Shown: positions 31,464 through 38,971 of the stretch, in pieces | Layout: the number at the start of each line of letters is the position of its first letter | How positions within the stretch are numbered: the stretch's first letter is position 1 | Source of the DNA: a virus | Virus record (IMG/VR): IMGVR_UViG_3300046009_014136 | Span: 1 to 42,717 of that record | Reading direction: 5' to 3' (one strand) | DNA length: 42,717 bases | Made by a program: the position numbers and the translations under genes | Notes under the pieces: model-generated | What the model was told of the DNA's origin: nothing | The model's input: the letters and a program-made list of their open reading frames with translations, nothing else | Databases searched by the model: none

Positions 31464-32090
31464 ATGAAATACACACTTATCACACTAGCTTTTTTAAGTT
31501 CATCAGCAATCGCACAACCTTACAGTAATTGGACAGCTACAGAACAACCAGTAAAAAGTGGAACTAACCTTTGTTGGAGAAGTGGATTTTGGACCCCTGC
31601 TACTGCACACCCAGATTGCGACGGTGCAGATCTAAAACCAAAACCTGTTGCAGTTGTAGCTGAAGTTTCAAAGCCTAAACAAGTAGAAACGGCTAAACCT
31701 ACACCACCATTGTCGCAAAGAGCTCCACTTGAAAAGAAATTAGATAAAGTTACTTTCCAAGCTGAAACTCTTTTCGACTTTGATCGATCCGTAATAAAAC
31801 CTGAAGGACGTATTCGTCTAGATAATTTTTTGAAAGAATTATTTGGAGTAAAGTATGAAGTTGTTATCGTAGTGGGACATACTGATAGTATCGGTAGTGA
31901 TCAATACAATATGAAATTAGGACTTCGTAGGGCAGAAGCGGTTAAAGCTTATCTTGTGAGCAAAGGTATGAATGCTAATCAGATTCGAACTTCCAGTAAA
32001 GGAGAACGTGAGCCAATTGCTGATAACAAAACCGCTCAAGGTCGAGCAATGAATAGAAGAGTGGTAATCGAAGTAAATGGTTTAAAATAA
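31464..32090 (+). CDS. OmpA-family outer-membrane/peptidoglycan-binding protein
   Basis: This 208-aa protein has a signal peptide (MKYTLITLAFLSSSAIA). It is followed by a segment typical of betaproteobacterial OmpA (LCWRSGFWTPATAHPDCDGA), a Pro/Lys/Val-rich linker, and a full OmpA/MotB C-terminal domain (residues 93-208): TLFDFDRSVIKPEGRIRLDNF, GHTDSIGSDQYNMKLGLRRA, and NRRVVIEV. The Asp and Arg residues that grip diaminopimelate in this family are present. No eight-strand barrel is visible. A host-derived origin is likely. It may reinforce the envelope or block later phages; this is inferred. The ribosome site is AAGGAA. Confidence 0.88.
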   Translation: MKYTLITLAFLSSSAIAQPYSNWTATEQPVKSGTNLCWRSGFWTPATAHPDCDGADLKPKPVAVVAEVSKPKQVETAKPTPPLSQRAPLEKKLDKVTFQAETLFDFDRSVIKPEGRIRLDNFLKELFGVKYEVVIVVGHTDSIGSDQYNMKLGLRRAEAVKAYLVSKGMNANQIRTSSKGEREPIADNKTAQGRAMNRRVVIEVNGLK

Positions 32091-32093
32091 TTC

Positions 32094-32122
32094 TTGACCA
32101 TACTTCATAGATGATATATACT
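32094..32122 (+). promoter_or_regulatory. Sigma70-type promoter of the beta-barrel gene
   Basis: TTGACC at 32094-32099, a 17-nt spacer and TATACT at 32117-32122; the ATG at 32159 follows AAAGGAAA. Confidence 0.65.
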
Positions 32123-32158
32123 AATACTTGACAATGTCATTTTTATAAAGGAAATAAT

Positions 32159-32608
32159 ATGAAAAAACTTGTTATTGCTTCAGCTATTGCAGTAATGGCT
32201 TCAACTGCCTCTGCACTAGATCTTAGCGTTTCACAAACTCGCGATTTTGGGCGTGTTGAACGTAATGGTGTAGGGCTAACTCTCGGTCATAATCTTGGTC
32301 CAGTTCACCTAGGGTTGGGCGTAGAGCGTTTTATCAAAGGCACAAATGATCTTGATCGTTATAGCCTTACCGCTTCTTATGATGTCCTCAAAACCAAAGT
32401 AGGAACTGTTTCGGTTAAAGCAGGCGGTGCATATCTAAACAACGAGCGCGGTAGTGACGGTTTTGCTGCTGTTGCAGGTCTTGGATATAGGTTTCCTGTA
32501 ACTAAGACTGTTTCAGTTGGTCTAGATGCTGTTCGCCAATTTGGTCAGGATCGTGTTTCTGCTCAAGACGGAAATCGCGCTACTGCCGTTGTAACTGTCA
32601 AATTCTAA
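32159..32608 (+). CDS. Exported outer-membrane beta-barrel protein
   Basis: This 149-aa protein has a signal peptide (MKKLVIASAIAVMASTASA) followed by about eight alternating strands (VGLTLGHNLGPVHLGLGVERF, YSLTASYDVLKTKVGTVSVKAGGAYL, FAAVAGLGYRFPVTKTVSVGLDAVRQF). It ends in the aromatic beta-signal VTVKF used by the BAM machinery, so insertion in the outer membrane is likely. The sampled line is about 50% GC, above the phage background, which suggests transfer from a host. It has its own sigma70 promoter. Candidate role: receptor masking or superinfection exclusion (inference). Confidence 0.82.
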   Translation: MKKLVIASAIAVMASTASALDLSVSQTRDFGRVERNGVGLTLGHNLGPVHLGLGVERFIKGTNDLDRYSLTASYDVLKTKVGTVSVKAGGAYLNNERGSDGFAAVAGLGYRFPVTKTVSVGLDAVRQFGQDRVSAQDGNRATAVVTVKF

Positions 32609-32619
32609 ATTGCTGATAT

Positions 32620-32640
32620 ACCCGCCCTCAAAAAGCGGGT
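32620..32640 (+). terminator. Hairpin after the beta-barrel gene (weak terminator)
   Basis: ACCCGC at 32620-32625 pairs with GCGGGT at 32635-32640. No T-run follows, so termination may be inefficient or the hairpin may only protect the mRNA 3' end. Confidence 0.45.
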
Positions 32641-32671
32641 CAATCATCTTAACACACAAGGAGAAACACAG

Positions 32672-32743
32672 ATGAAAACAGTAGGTGATATTGGGCGTAT
32701 TGCTGCGGTAATGACCGCAGTCAGTCGTGTAATGACAGGTTAA
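32672..32743 (+). CDS. Tiny peptide ORF (23 aa)
   Basis: ATG at 32672 follows AAGGAG (32658-32663), one of the best ribosome sites in the window. The peptide MKTVGDIGRIAAVMTAV continues SRVMTG and would form a short amphipathic helix. It ends 2 nt before the aldolase gene and may be a leader that couples translation. No family can be assigned at this length. Confidence 0.5.
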   Translation: MKTVGDIGRIAAVMTAVSRVMTG

Positions 32744-32745
32744 TT

Positions 32746-33384
32746 ATGTTAGAAACTATTTCTGAATTATTTCAAGAAGCCTATAAACGTAATTGGATTA
32801 CAGCTAGAGATGGCAATGCCAGTATTCGTTGGCATGATCGTGATCATTTTTATATCACACCGTCGGGTATTAGAAAGCAATTTCTACAACCCGAGATGTT
32901 TAAAAAAATCAATATTATAACTGCAACTCATACTGTTCCCCCATTCATTAGAGAATCGTGGTCTATAGCAGAATATACTGATATCAGTGAACGTCTTACT
33001 CCTAGTGGAGAAATTCCTTTACATTTTGGTCTACAAAAACAAATAGATTCAGATGTAAGAGTTGTCTTACATTTTCATCCTACCTATACTATAGCAGCTA
33101 TGTATGCGGGTATTGAACTAAGCGATTTAGTGAAACAATTTCCAGAACTAGGCCGTTATACTAAGGTTGGTAGGAATGTACCAGTTGTTCCTGTTATCAG
33201 TCAAGAATTAGCCGATGCTACTATATCTAAGTTTGGTCTTACTAATAATGGTAACATTTTAAACAATATTGTAGGTTTAGATCGTCACGGAGTTGTGGCT
33301 GTAGATACAAGCCCCTGGCGTGCGTTCGAACATATAGAACGCCTTGAACATATTTGTAAAATTGTGCTATGTAGTAAAAAATGA
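32746..33384 (+). CDS. Class II aldolase/adducin-family protein
   Basis: This 212-aa protein has the motifs of zinc-dependent class II aldolases: GNASIR (23-28), TPSG (38-41), SGE (87-89, catalytic Glu), HFHP with His109 and His111, and a third metal His at 181 (DRHGVV). Known members are fuculose- and rhamnulose-phosphate aldolases, ribulose-phosphate epimerase and methylthioribulose-phosphate dehydratase (MtnB). The sugar substrate cannot be told from sequence. A metabolic or sugar-modification role in infection is likely. It begins 2 nt after a tiny leader-like ORF. Confidence 0.85.
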   Translation: MLETISELFQEAYKRNWITARDGNASIRWHDRDHFYITPSGIRKQFLQPEMFKKINIITATHTVPPFIRESWSIAEYTDISERLTPSGEIPLHFGLQKQIDSDVRVVLHFHPTYTIAAMYAGIELSDLVKQFPELGRYTKVGRNVPVVPVISQELADATISKFGLTNNGNILNNIVGLDRHGVVAVDTSPWRAFEHIERLEHICKIVLCSKK

Positions 33385-33388
33385 AAAA

Positions 33389-33526
33389 ATGTTTGATTGT
33401 ACTTTAATAAATGATGAATTAGATATTTACGGACACAATAAAGAAACATTAGAAATTAAAGAATTGAGTTTTTTACCAGAATATGTGCAAAATAATTTGG
33501 AAAAATTCCAACATTTAATTCTCTGA
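33389..33526 (+). CDS. Small hypothetical protein (45 aa)
   Basis: ATG 33389 (MFDCTLINDELDIYGHNKE) begins 4 nt after the aldolase stop. A longer frame from 33344 lies inside the aldolase and is less likely. The peptide is acidic and ends FLPEYVQNNLEKFQHLIL. There is no clear ribosome site other than AT-rich sequence. No family is recognised, so the call rests on position and intact frame. Confidence 0.45.
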   Translation: MFDCTLINDELDIYGHNKETLEIKELSFLPEYVQNNLEKFQHLIL

Positions 33527-33532
33527 TACAAG

Positions 33533-33561
33533 TTGATCTTATTTTAAAAATATATTAAAAT
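33533..33561 (+). promoter_or_regulatory. Sigma70-type promoter giving a near-leaderless transcript
   Basis: TTGATC at 33533-33538, a 17-nt spacer and TAAAAT at 33556-33561; the ATG at 33567 is 5 nt after the -10 box. Confidence 0.55.
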
Positions 33562-33566
33562 ATGCT

Positions 33567-33866
33567 ATGATTCGTTTCAATTTTGTAGTATCCTATCCTT
33601 TTAAATCAAAAACTTTCAAAAGAATTTGGGGTAAAGAAAATCTATTGAAATTTTTGCAAAATAAAGCTTACAATATAGAACTAAGTTTTTATATCTGTAA
33701 CCTCTTTTGTGTATGCTTAGATTTACATACAACAGGAAGAGATCATGCTGGTCCACAATTAGAAATTGTAATCTTGGGTTTAGGATTTAGATGTGGTATA
33801 TATGATACACGTCATTGGAATTATCAAAAAAACTGTTGGGAACTTAACACGGAGAGCAAGAAATGA
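33567..33866 (+). CDS. Conserved phage hypothetical protein (99 aa)
   Basis: The ATG lies immediately after a sigma70-like -10. The sequence MIRFNFVVSYPFKSKTFKRIWG continues with a hydrophobic, Cys-containing core (LSFYICNLFCVCLDL) and ends TGRDHAGPQLEIVILGLGF...YDTRHWNYQ. I recall this RDHAGPxLE...YDTRHW pattern from T4-like phages of aquatic bacteria; the function is unknown. Its stop overlaps the next ATG by 4 nt. Confidence 0.7.
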   Translation: MIRFNFVVSYPFKSKTFKRIWGKENLLKFLQNKAYNIELSFYICNLFCVCLDLHTTGRDHAGPQLEIVILGLGFRCGIYDTRHWNYQKNCWELNTESKK

Positions 33867-34252
33867 CTATGCATCTTGAAGGACCTTGGCTTAACACTAT
33901 TGGCAAAAAAAAAGGTAAACTTAAATTTAGAAATGCAGAACAGGCCAAATTGGCACGAGATTTAGAACAATCTTGGCAGGATCTCCAAAAAAAATGGGGT
34001 GTTGAACAATCCAAAGGCAAAAAAGTTTCAACATCAAATATTTCCTCTAACAAACCTACAGTAGGTATTTTTAGAAGGACCACAGTAAGACCTCCTAGTT
34101 TAGATAGCAGTCATTTAGGAGCGGTGTCTTCTAAACCCAGTCCAGTTTATACTGGCGACAAAATTATCGGAATCGGTACTTTGCACAAGAGCAATGCAGT
34201 ACCAATTTTTTCCGATACTGAGGCAAAAGAAATATCACAGATGCGTCGATAA
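33863..34252 (+). CDS. Conserved phage hypothetical protein (129 aa)
   Basis: The ATG overlaps the previous stop. The N-terminus MTMHLEGPWLNTIGKKKGK and the C-terminus YTGDKIIGIGTLHKSNAVPI..SDTEAKEISQMRR are, as I recall, well conserved in marine and freshwater T4-like phages. The middle is a Lys-rich helix followed by a Ser/Thr/Pro linker. No enzymatic motif. Late or middle expression is unknown; the stop overlaps an ATAAATA element. Confidence 0.7.
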   Translation: MTMHLEGPWLNTIGKKKGKLKFRNAEQAKLARDLEQSWQDLQKKWGVEQSKGKKVSTSNISSNKPTVGIFRRTTVRPPSLDSSHLGAVSSKPSPVYTGDKIIGIGTLHKSNAVPIFSDTEAKEISQMRR

Positions 34253-34255
34253 ATA
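34249..34255 (+). promoter_or_regulatory. Late promoter motif ATAAATA
   Basis: GATAAATATC overlaps the stop of the 129-aa gene and is 5 nt before the ATG at 34261, so use for that gene would give a leaderless message. Confidence 0.4.
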
Positions 34256-34260
34256 TCTTC

Positions 34261-35370
34261 ATGCCAGTGACTTTTAATGAAAAATTAATTGCTTATCTAG
34301 CTTTATTGTGCGGTTTGAGCATATCTGCTGTAGCGGTCTATTATTCTGTAATAGGTCTAACCGCAATTTTTTCTGCGGCTGTGATTCCTATTATTATAAT
34401 GGGAACTATTTTGGAGATAGGCAAACTTGTAGCAACAATATGGTTAAAACAAAATTGGAAGATTGCACCTACTTCAATTAAGGTTTACTTGATCTCAGCT
34501 ATATTGGTTTTAATGTTGATTACTTCATTGGGAATATTTGGTTTTTTAAGCAAAGCACATTTGGATCAGACTGTTCCAACAGGTAATGTAGTAAATCAAA
34601 TTGCTTTGATAGACGAAAAAATTAGAATTGAGCGAGAAAATATAGATGTTGCTAGGAAAGCTATTAGGCAATTGGATGATGCGGTTGATCAAACCTTGGC
34701 TCGTTCCACAACAGAACAAGGAGCAGCTCGCGCCGCCCAACTTAGAAGAAACCAAACAAAAGAACGTAGTCAATTACAGGCTGATATTACTAAAGCGCAA
34801 GAAACAATCAAACAACTTAATGAAGACAAAATACCAATTTCAGGACAACTTAGAAAAGTCGAAGCTGAAGTAGGACCTATAAAATATATAGCTAACTTCT
34901 TTTATGGCGAAACAGATCAATCTCTCTTAGAGAAATCTGTTACATGGGTTATTATTACTCTAATTATTGTTTTCGATCCATTGGCAGTGATTTTGTTACT
35001 GGCCAGTCAGGTTAGTTTTCAAAATTTTTATGAAAGAAGACAACCCCAGAAATTTCAAACAGGCAAACAATCACAAAATGATCTAAGTCTTACTGAAACT
35101 ACAACGACTACTCGCTTAGACGAAGTTAAACCACCTGAGAAAAAAACTTGGGTAGAAACTGAATTTGTCAGTAGATCATTTCAAAATCAAAAACCTGTAA
35201 AAACTCTAGGTGAATTTATTGCATCTGAAATGAAATTATCAGATAAGGAAGTTACAACTCAAACTTCATATGTTCAAAACGAAGAACAAACTATAAGTAA
35301 TCGTTGGAATTCAATTAGCCAAGAAGATTATTTGAGAGCAGTTAAAGACAAACAAAATCCTAAGGAATAA
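34261..35370 (+). CDS. Multi-pass membrane protein with central coiled coil (369 aa)
   Basis: Three membrane helices lie near the N-terminus (about residues 8-31, 33-56 and 75-97). A long, charged coiled coil follows (about 115-200; IDEKIRIERENIDVARKAIRQL, LQADITKAQETIKQLNEDK), then a fourth membrane helix (about 222-245, TWVIITLIIVFDPLAVILLL) and a soluble, polar tail. The layout resembles DUF4407-type proteins and membrane proteins of marine T4-like phages without defined function. An envelope role in infection or exclusion is possible. Confidence 0.65.
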   Translation: MPVTFNEKLIAYLALLCGLSISAVAVYYSVIGLTAIFSAAVIPIIIMGTILEIGKLVATIWLKQNWKIAPTSIKVYLISAILVLMLITSLGIFGFLSKAHLDQTVPTGNVVNQIALIDEKIRIERENIDVARKAIRQLDDAVDQTLARSTTEQGAARAAQLRRNQTKERSQLQADITKAQETIKQLNEDKIPISGQLRKVEAEVGPIKYIANFFYGETDQSLLEKSVTWVIITLIIVFDPLAVILLLASQVSFQNFYERRQPQKFQTGKQSQNDLSLTETTTTTRLDEVKPPEKKTWVETEFVSRSFQNQKPVKTLGEFIASEMKLSDKEVTTQTSYVQNEEQTISNRWNSISQEDYLRAVKDKQNPKE

Positions 35371-35371
35371 T

Positions 35372-35770
35372 ATGGACGGAAAGATTACATTAATAACCCC
35401 ACCTGACATTTTTGAAAATTCTAATCTCAGTATTTTATTTTTTCACATTAGCGAAGAAGAACAAGATTTTATAAGTAAATGGTTATCTAATTCTGATTTA
35501 AAAATCAATCTAAATTTTTATGTATATACAGATGAAACCAACTTACCTTGGATTTTTTATGCATTTGGGCAATCTGAATATAAGTATATTAACTTTGATA
35601 ATAGTAATACTATAACCCAAGCATTAGGAAGTTATCTATTATCAAAAAATAATGTGTACTACAAAACTAAAGATGAAAATTTAGCTGCTATTTTCAGTCA
35701 TATTAACAGCAATAAAATTCATAAAATAGAATCATTTTTAGAGAGAGTTTTAATTGACCAAAGAAACTAA
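35372..35770 (+). CDS. Hypothetical protein (132 aa)
   Basis: The ATG is 1 nt after the previous stop. It is an acidic, Asn- and Phe/Tyr-rich soluble protein (LSILFFHISEEEQDFISKWL, INLNFYVYTDETNLPWIFY, SYLLSKNNVYYKTKDENL). I recognise no domain. Its end overlaps the start of clpX by 17 nt, so it is co-translated with clpX and bS21 and could be part of that functional group. Confidence 0.6.
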   Translation: MDGKITLITPPDIFENSNLSILFFHISEEEQDFISKWLSNSDLKINLNFYVYTDETNLPWIFYAFGQSEYKYINFDNSNTITQALGSYLLSKNNVYYKTKDENLAAIFSHINSNKIHKIESFLERVLIDQRN

Positions 35771-36983
35771 TCATCATTGTGATTTTTGCGGAAAAAGTAA
35801 AGAAAATGTAGAAAAATTGATCGTAGGAGAACACGCCGCAATTTGTAATGATTGTGTAGATTTATGTACATCAATTTTAGATGATGAAAAAGATAAAACT
35901 GTAGTAACTGATAAAAAAGTTCTAAATCCTAGTTTGATAAAAGACTACTTAGATGAATATATCATAGGACAAGATGAAGCTAAAATAGCTATCAGTGTTG
36001 CAGTTAGCCAACATTTTAAACGTATTAATAATCCCAGCAAAGAAATAAAATTAGAAAAAACTAATGTGTTGCTTTTAGGCCCAACTGGCTGTGGTAAAAC
36101 TATGATTGCAAGAAAAATTGCAGATTATCTCGATTTGCCATTTGCTATTTGTGATGCTACAGGATTAACTGAAGCAGGATATGTAGGTGATGATGTTGAG
36201 AGTATACTTAATCGCCTTATAAACGAAGCAGATGGTGATTTAGAAAAGGCAAGTCAAGGTGTAGTTTATATAGATGAAATTGATAAGATTGCAAGGAAAA
36301 GTGAAAATACCAGTATCACCAGAGATGTCAGCGGTGAAGGTGTACAGCAAGCTCTTTTGAAAATGATAGAAGGTAGTATCATGCGTATCCCTAGTACAGG
36401 TAAAAGAAAACATCCGGGATCCGATATGCAAGAAATAGATACATCTGGAATTTTGTTTATTTGCGGAGGGGCTTTTGTGGGTATCGAAAAGCTTATTCAG
36501 AATAGACTAGAAAGTAGAAGTATAGGATTTAGTGCTAACGTTGAAATCACAAAAGAATCTACTGCCAATCTTAATCAAATTACACCTAAAGATCTCATAC
36601 AATTTGGATTTATTCCTGAATTTGTAGGTAGATTTGGACTTATAACCAATGTAGAAGAATTAAATGAAGAACAACTAGTGCAAGTACTTTTGGACACAAA
36701 AAATAGTGTAATCAAACAATATCAATATATTTTTGAGTTAGATGGATTAAAATTAGATTTTGAAATAGAAGCTCTAAAAGAAATAGCCAGAAAAGCCAAA
36801 GAACTTAAAACCAATGCTCGAGGATTAAAAAACATAATTGAAAAAACTCTTTTACCATATCAATTTGATGCAATAAATCTTGTTGAAAGGGGATTGGTTA
36901 AAATTTTAATAAGTAAGAATACAGTTGCAGGAGAACCTGCGATTTTAATTTTCGATAAAAAAGTGAACCATGAAAAAAAATAA
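35754..36983 (+). CDS. clpX: ClpX, ATP-dependent unfoldase of the ClpXP protease
   Basis: A TTG start, with a purine-rich GAGAGAG upstream, gives 409 aa, close to full length (E. coli 424). Domains in order: four-Cys zinc-binding domain (Cys9, 12, 31, 34), Walker A GPTGCGKT (109-116), pore loop GYVG (142-145), Walker B VYIDE (171-175), RKH loop (218-220), ClpP-docking IGF (257-259), arginine finger Arg293 and sensor-2 Arg356 (NARGL instead of GARGL). All parts needed to recognise ssrA-tagged proteins and to dock on ClpP are kept. No clpP is in the window, so it should work with host ClpP. It is coupled to bS21 downstream. Confidence 0.96.
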   Translation: MTKETNHHCDFCGKSKENVEKLIVGEHAAICNDCVDLCTSILDDEKDKTVVTDKKVLNPSLIKDYLDEYIIGQDEAKIAISVAVSQHFKRINNPSKEIKLEKTNVLLLGPTGCGKTMIARKIADYLDLPFAICDATGLTEAGYVGDDVESILNRLINEADGDLEKASQGVVYIDEIDKIARKSENTSITRDVSGEGVQQALLKMIEGSIMRIPSTGKRKHPGSDMQEIDTSGILFICGGAFVGIEKLIQNRLESRSIGFSANVEITKESTANLNQITPKDLIQFGFIPEFVGRFGLITNVEELNEEQLVQVLLDTKNSVIKQYQYIFELDGLKLDFEIEALKEIARKAKELKTNARGLKNIIEKTLLPYQFDAINLVERGLVKILISKNTVAGEPAILIFDKKVNHEKK

Positions 36984-37206
36984 TTATCTAAATGGATGTA
37001 AAGTTGTACTAACAGACAATATGCCTCTAAATTTGGCACTTAAAAAGTTTAAACAAAAAGTTGACGACAGTGGAATTTTAGAAACACTCAAAACAAAAAT
37101 GTTTTATGAAAAACCAACTATTGCCCGTAAACGTAAAGCAGGTGCTGCCCGTGCACGTTGGATGAAAAAACTTAGAGATCAAGCTTTGCCAAAAAAAATG
37201 TACTAG
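36970..37206 (+). CDS. rpsU: Ribosomal protein bS21 homolog
   Basis: This 78-aa protein overlaps clpX by 14 nt. It matches bS21 in pattern: VVLTDNMPLNLALKKFKQKV, then GILETLKTKMFYEKPT, then a basic helix (ARKRKAGAARARWMKKL) and an aromatic end (KKMY, like RLY in E. coli). By family knowledge bS21 sits by the anti-Shine-Dalgarno end of 16S rRNA in the small subunit and affects initiation; phage versions are known from pelagiphages and large phages. It may bias host ribosomes toward phage mRNAs (inference). Confidence 0.93.
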   Translation: MKKNNYLNGCKVVLTDNMPLNLALKKFKQKVDDSGILETLKTKMFYEKPTIARKRKAGAARARWMKKLRDQALPKKMY

Positions 37207-37207
37207 A

Positions 37208-37236
37208 TTGACACAAATTTTTTCCTTTGCTATAAT
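37208..37236 (+). promoter_or_regulatory. Perfect-consensus sigma70 promoter
   Basis: TTGACA, a 17-nt spacer and TATAAT. It is the strongest host-type promoter in the window and opens the early-type region at 37.3 kb. Confidence 0.85.
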
Positions 37237-37242
37237 ATTGTT

Positions 37243-37292
37243 GTTGCGTGATATCGCAACTTAACTAACCGACCTATCGTGAATCGAAGGTC
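37243..37292 (+). promoter_or_regulatory. Structured 5' leader with two hairpins
   Basis: GTTGCG-TGATAT-CGCAAC (37243-37260), then GACCT at 37271-37275 pairing with AGGTC at 37288-37292. They fill the leader between the consensus promoter and the AAAGGAAA ribosome site, and might stabilise the mRNA or bind a regulator. Confidence 0.5.
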
Positions 37293-37309
37293 ATATAAAG
37301 GAAAAAAAA

Positions 37310-38509
37310 ATGGCTTATCATCCAAAAATTGCATCTGCATTCGGAGCAGATTTATTTAAATTGCTCGGTCCAAAATCAGATCGAGTCCCATGGTCTAGTC
37401 TTACATTATCTGAACAAAAATTAAGAATTAAAAGAATACCCGAATATGTTAATACACGGAGTTTGGGTAAACATCCCACATTGGTAGATGTTCTTGTTTA
37501 TGTTCTTAACAAACTGGTGATTCTAGGTAATAGTAATCCTTTAATGGGGATTGATCTTCCTATATTTGATAGTCTTGCAGACGCAGCTGAAAAACTTCAA
37601 ACCAAATCTCTAAACTATAATTCCAGTAATCTTCAGCCACTAGACAAGTTGGTCAAGAACGCAGAAAAACAAAGAGACGTGTTTTTGCGACATATTTTTG
37701 AAGATATTATTTTCAGATTTAATCCAGGATTGGTTCTTCCAGGTCTAGGTAGATTGAATTCAAAGGGATTTCTATTTGTCAATGATGCACAGCATAGAAT
37801 TTTGGCCTGTATGATTTTTGGTATCGAGAATGTACCTATTAACTATATTGAAAGCGATGAAGAGTTTTGGGATGTTGCTCAGTATGCAGCACTTAATATT
37901 CATAGTCTTGTAGCCAGTGAGTTTGATCGTTACCGTATCCGTGTGCAACGAGAAATTGCAGCACGTGATGCCGATATGCCTAGTGAACCCGAAGATGCTA
38001 TCAGTTATGAACTTCACGAACTGTTTAATAATCTAAATATTGAAGTGGTAGAAAGGGTAGATAAGGGTAGTAAAGCAAGAACAATGACCGGTATTGGTAA
38101 CATGATTAAGTATCGCATTGAGTATGGACAGGATTTTTTCAAACGTGCTACAACTATCAATGTAATTTTGTTTCCTACAAGCAAATTTCATACTGCCAAT
38201 AGTTGGGGAATTATGGAATTTTTACGTCATCAAAATCTCACAGAAGATGAAATGATTGTAGATGCTGCAATTTATAAATCGCTTAAAAAACGTTGGGCTA
38301 AACAAAACACTGGCGGACAACTACATAAAAACATCAAAGATACTTACAAAGAACAAACCGATGCCAGTTACAGTAACAGTCGTATACCTGAGGAAATGAT
38401 TATTGCACATGGAATTTGGCAGGTCTGTAAAAAATATTCTCCCGAAATTCAATGGACTGAACCTAATTGGCCTAGTGGTTATAAAAAATTCGAAATGTCG
38501 TTAGTATGA
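37310..38509 (+). CDS. ParB/DGQHR-domain-like protein (399 aa)
   Basis: This is the first gene behind a perfect sigma70 promoter. Around residues 150-185, FLFVNDAQHRILACMIFGIENVPINYI matches the (D)GQHR box with following G...VP that defines DGQHR/ParB-nuclease-like domains, here NDAQHR. The remainder is helical with charged segments. Related domains occur in DNA-modification systems, ParB-type nucleases and many phage proteins of unknown function. Very early expression is likely. A host-takeover or DNA-related role is inferred. Confidence 0.65.
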   Translation: MAYHPKIASAFGADLFKLLGPKSDRVPWSSLTLSEQKLRIKRIPEYVNTRSLGKHPTLVDVLVYVLNKLVILGNSNPLMGIDLPIFDSLADAAEKLQTKSLNYNSSNLQPLDKLVKNAEKQRDVFLRHIFEDIIFRFNPGLVLPGLGRLNSKGFLFVNDAQHRILACMIFGIENVPINYIESDEEFWDVAQYAALNIHSLVASEFDRYRIRVQREIAARDADMPSEPEDAISYELHELFNNLNIEVVERVDKGSKARTMTGIGNMIKYRIEYGQDFFKRATTINVILFPTSKFHTANSWGIMEFLRHQNLTEDEMIVDAAIYKSLKKRWAKQNTGGQLHKNIKDTYKEQTDASYSNSRIPEEMIIAHGIWQVCKKYSPEIQWTEPNWPSGYKKFEMSLV

Positions 38510-38970
38510 AGAATCATTTATATCTTAATGAAATTATCTCTAATAGAGAATTTTATACTGCCTTCGACGAAAGCACATATTATAATCAGTCAGTATTCAA
38601 TGAATTCTGCAATCATAGAGATCTCAAACGAGTAGCAATTTTTGGATACTATCGGCATAAGTTTCGTTGGACAATTCAACAGGCAGAACAAATGTATAAT
38701 AAATGTCCCGACGGTTGGACAGATGGAATAGGAGTTTACAGGCTTTATGATTGGGGTAAAGGTGAAAACAAATTACATTGTGGAGAAGATTGGGAGTGGC
38801 ATGAACCTCAGTTAGATCATATTATTCCACGATCAAAAGGTGGAACAAATGATCCTAGTAATTTTCAGGTACTTCCTGCTATACTTAATAGAATATTAAG
38901 TAATATGACAGACGAACAAGCCCCTTCTCTTTTGCCTTTGATCATTAGTCAATTTAAGAAAGAAATTTGA
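38506..38970 (+). CDS. HNH endonuclease
   Basis: This 154-aa protein overlaps the previous gene by 4 nt. The C-terminal half has an HNH core: WEWHEPQLDHIIPRSKGGTN, then DPSNFQVLPAILNRILSN, with the DH pair, Asn and following His/Asn positions of the family. Cys residues at CPDG and HCGEDW might add structural metal binding. It may be a free-standing homing-type nuclease or may nick host or phage DNA. Co-transcription with the upstream DGQHR-like gene is probable. Confidence 0.8.
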   Translation: MKNHLYLNEIISNREFYTAFDESTYYNQSVFNEFCNHRDLKRVAIFGYYRHKFRWTIQQAEQMYNKCPDGWTDGIGVYRLYDWGKGENKLHCGEDWEWHEPQLDHIIPRSKGGTNDPSNFQVLPAILNRILSNMTDEQAPSLLPLIISQFKKEI

Positions 38971-38971
38971 A

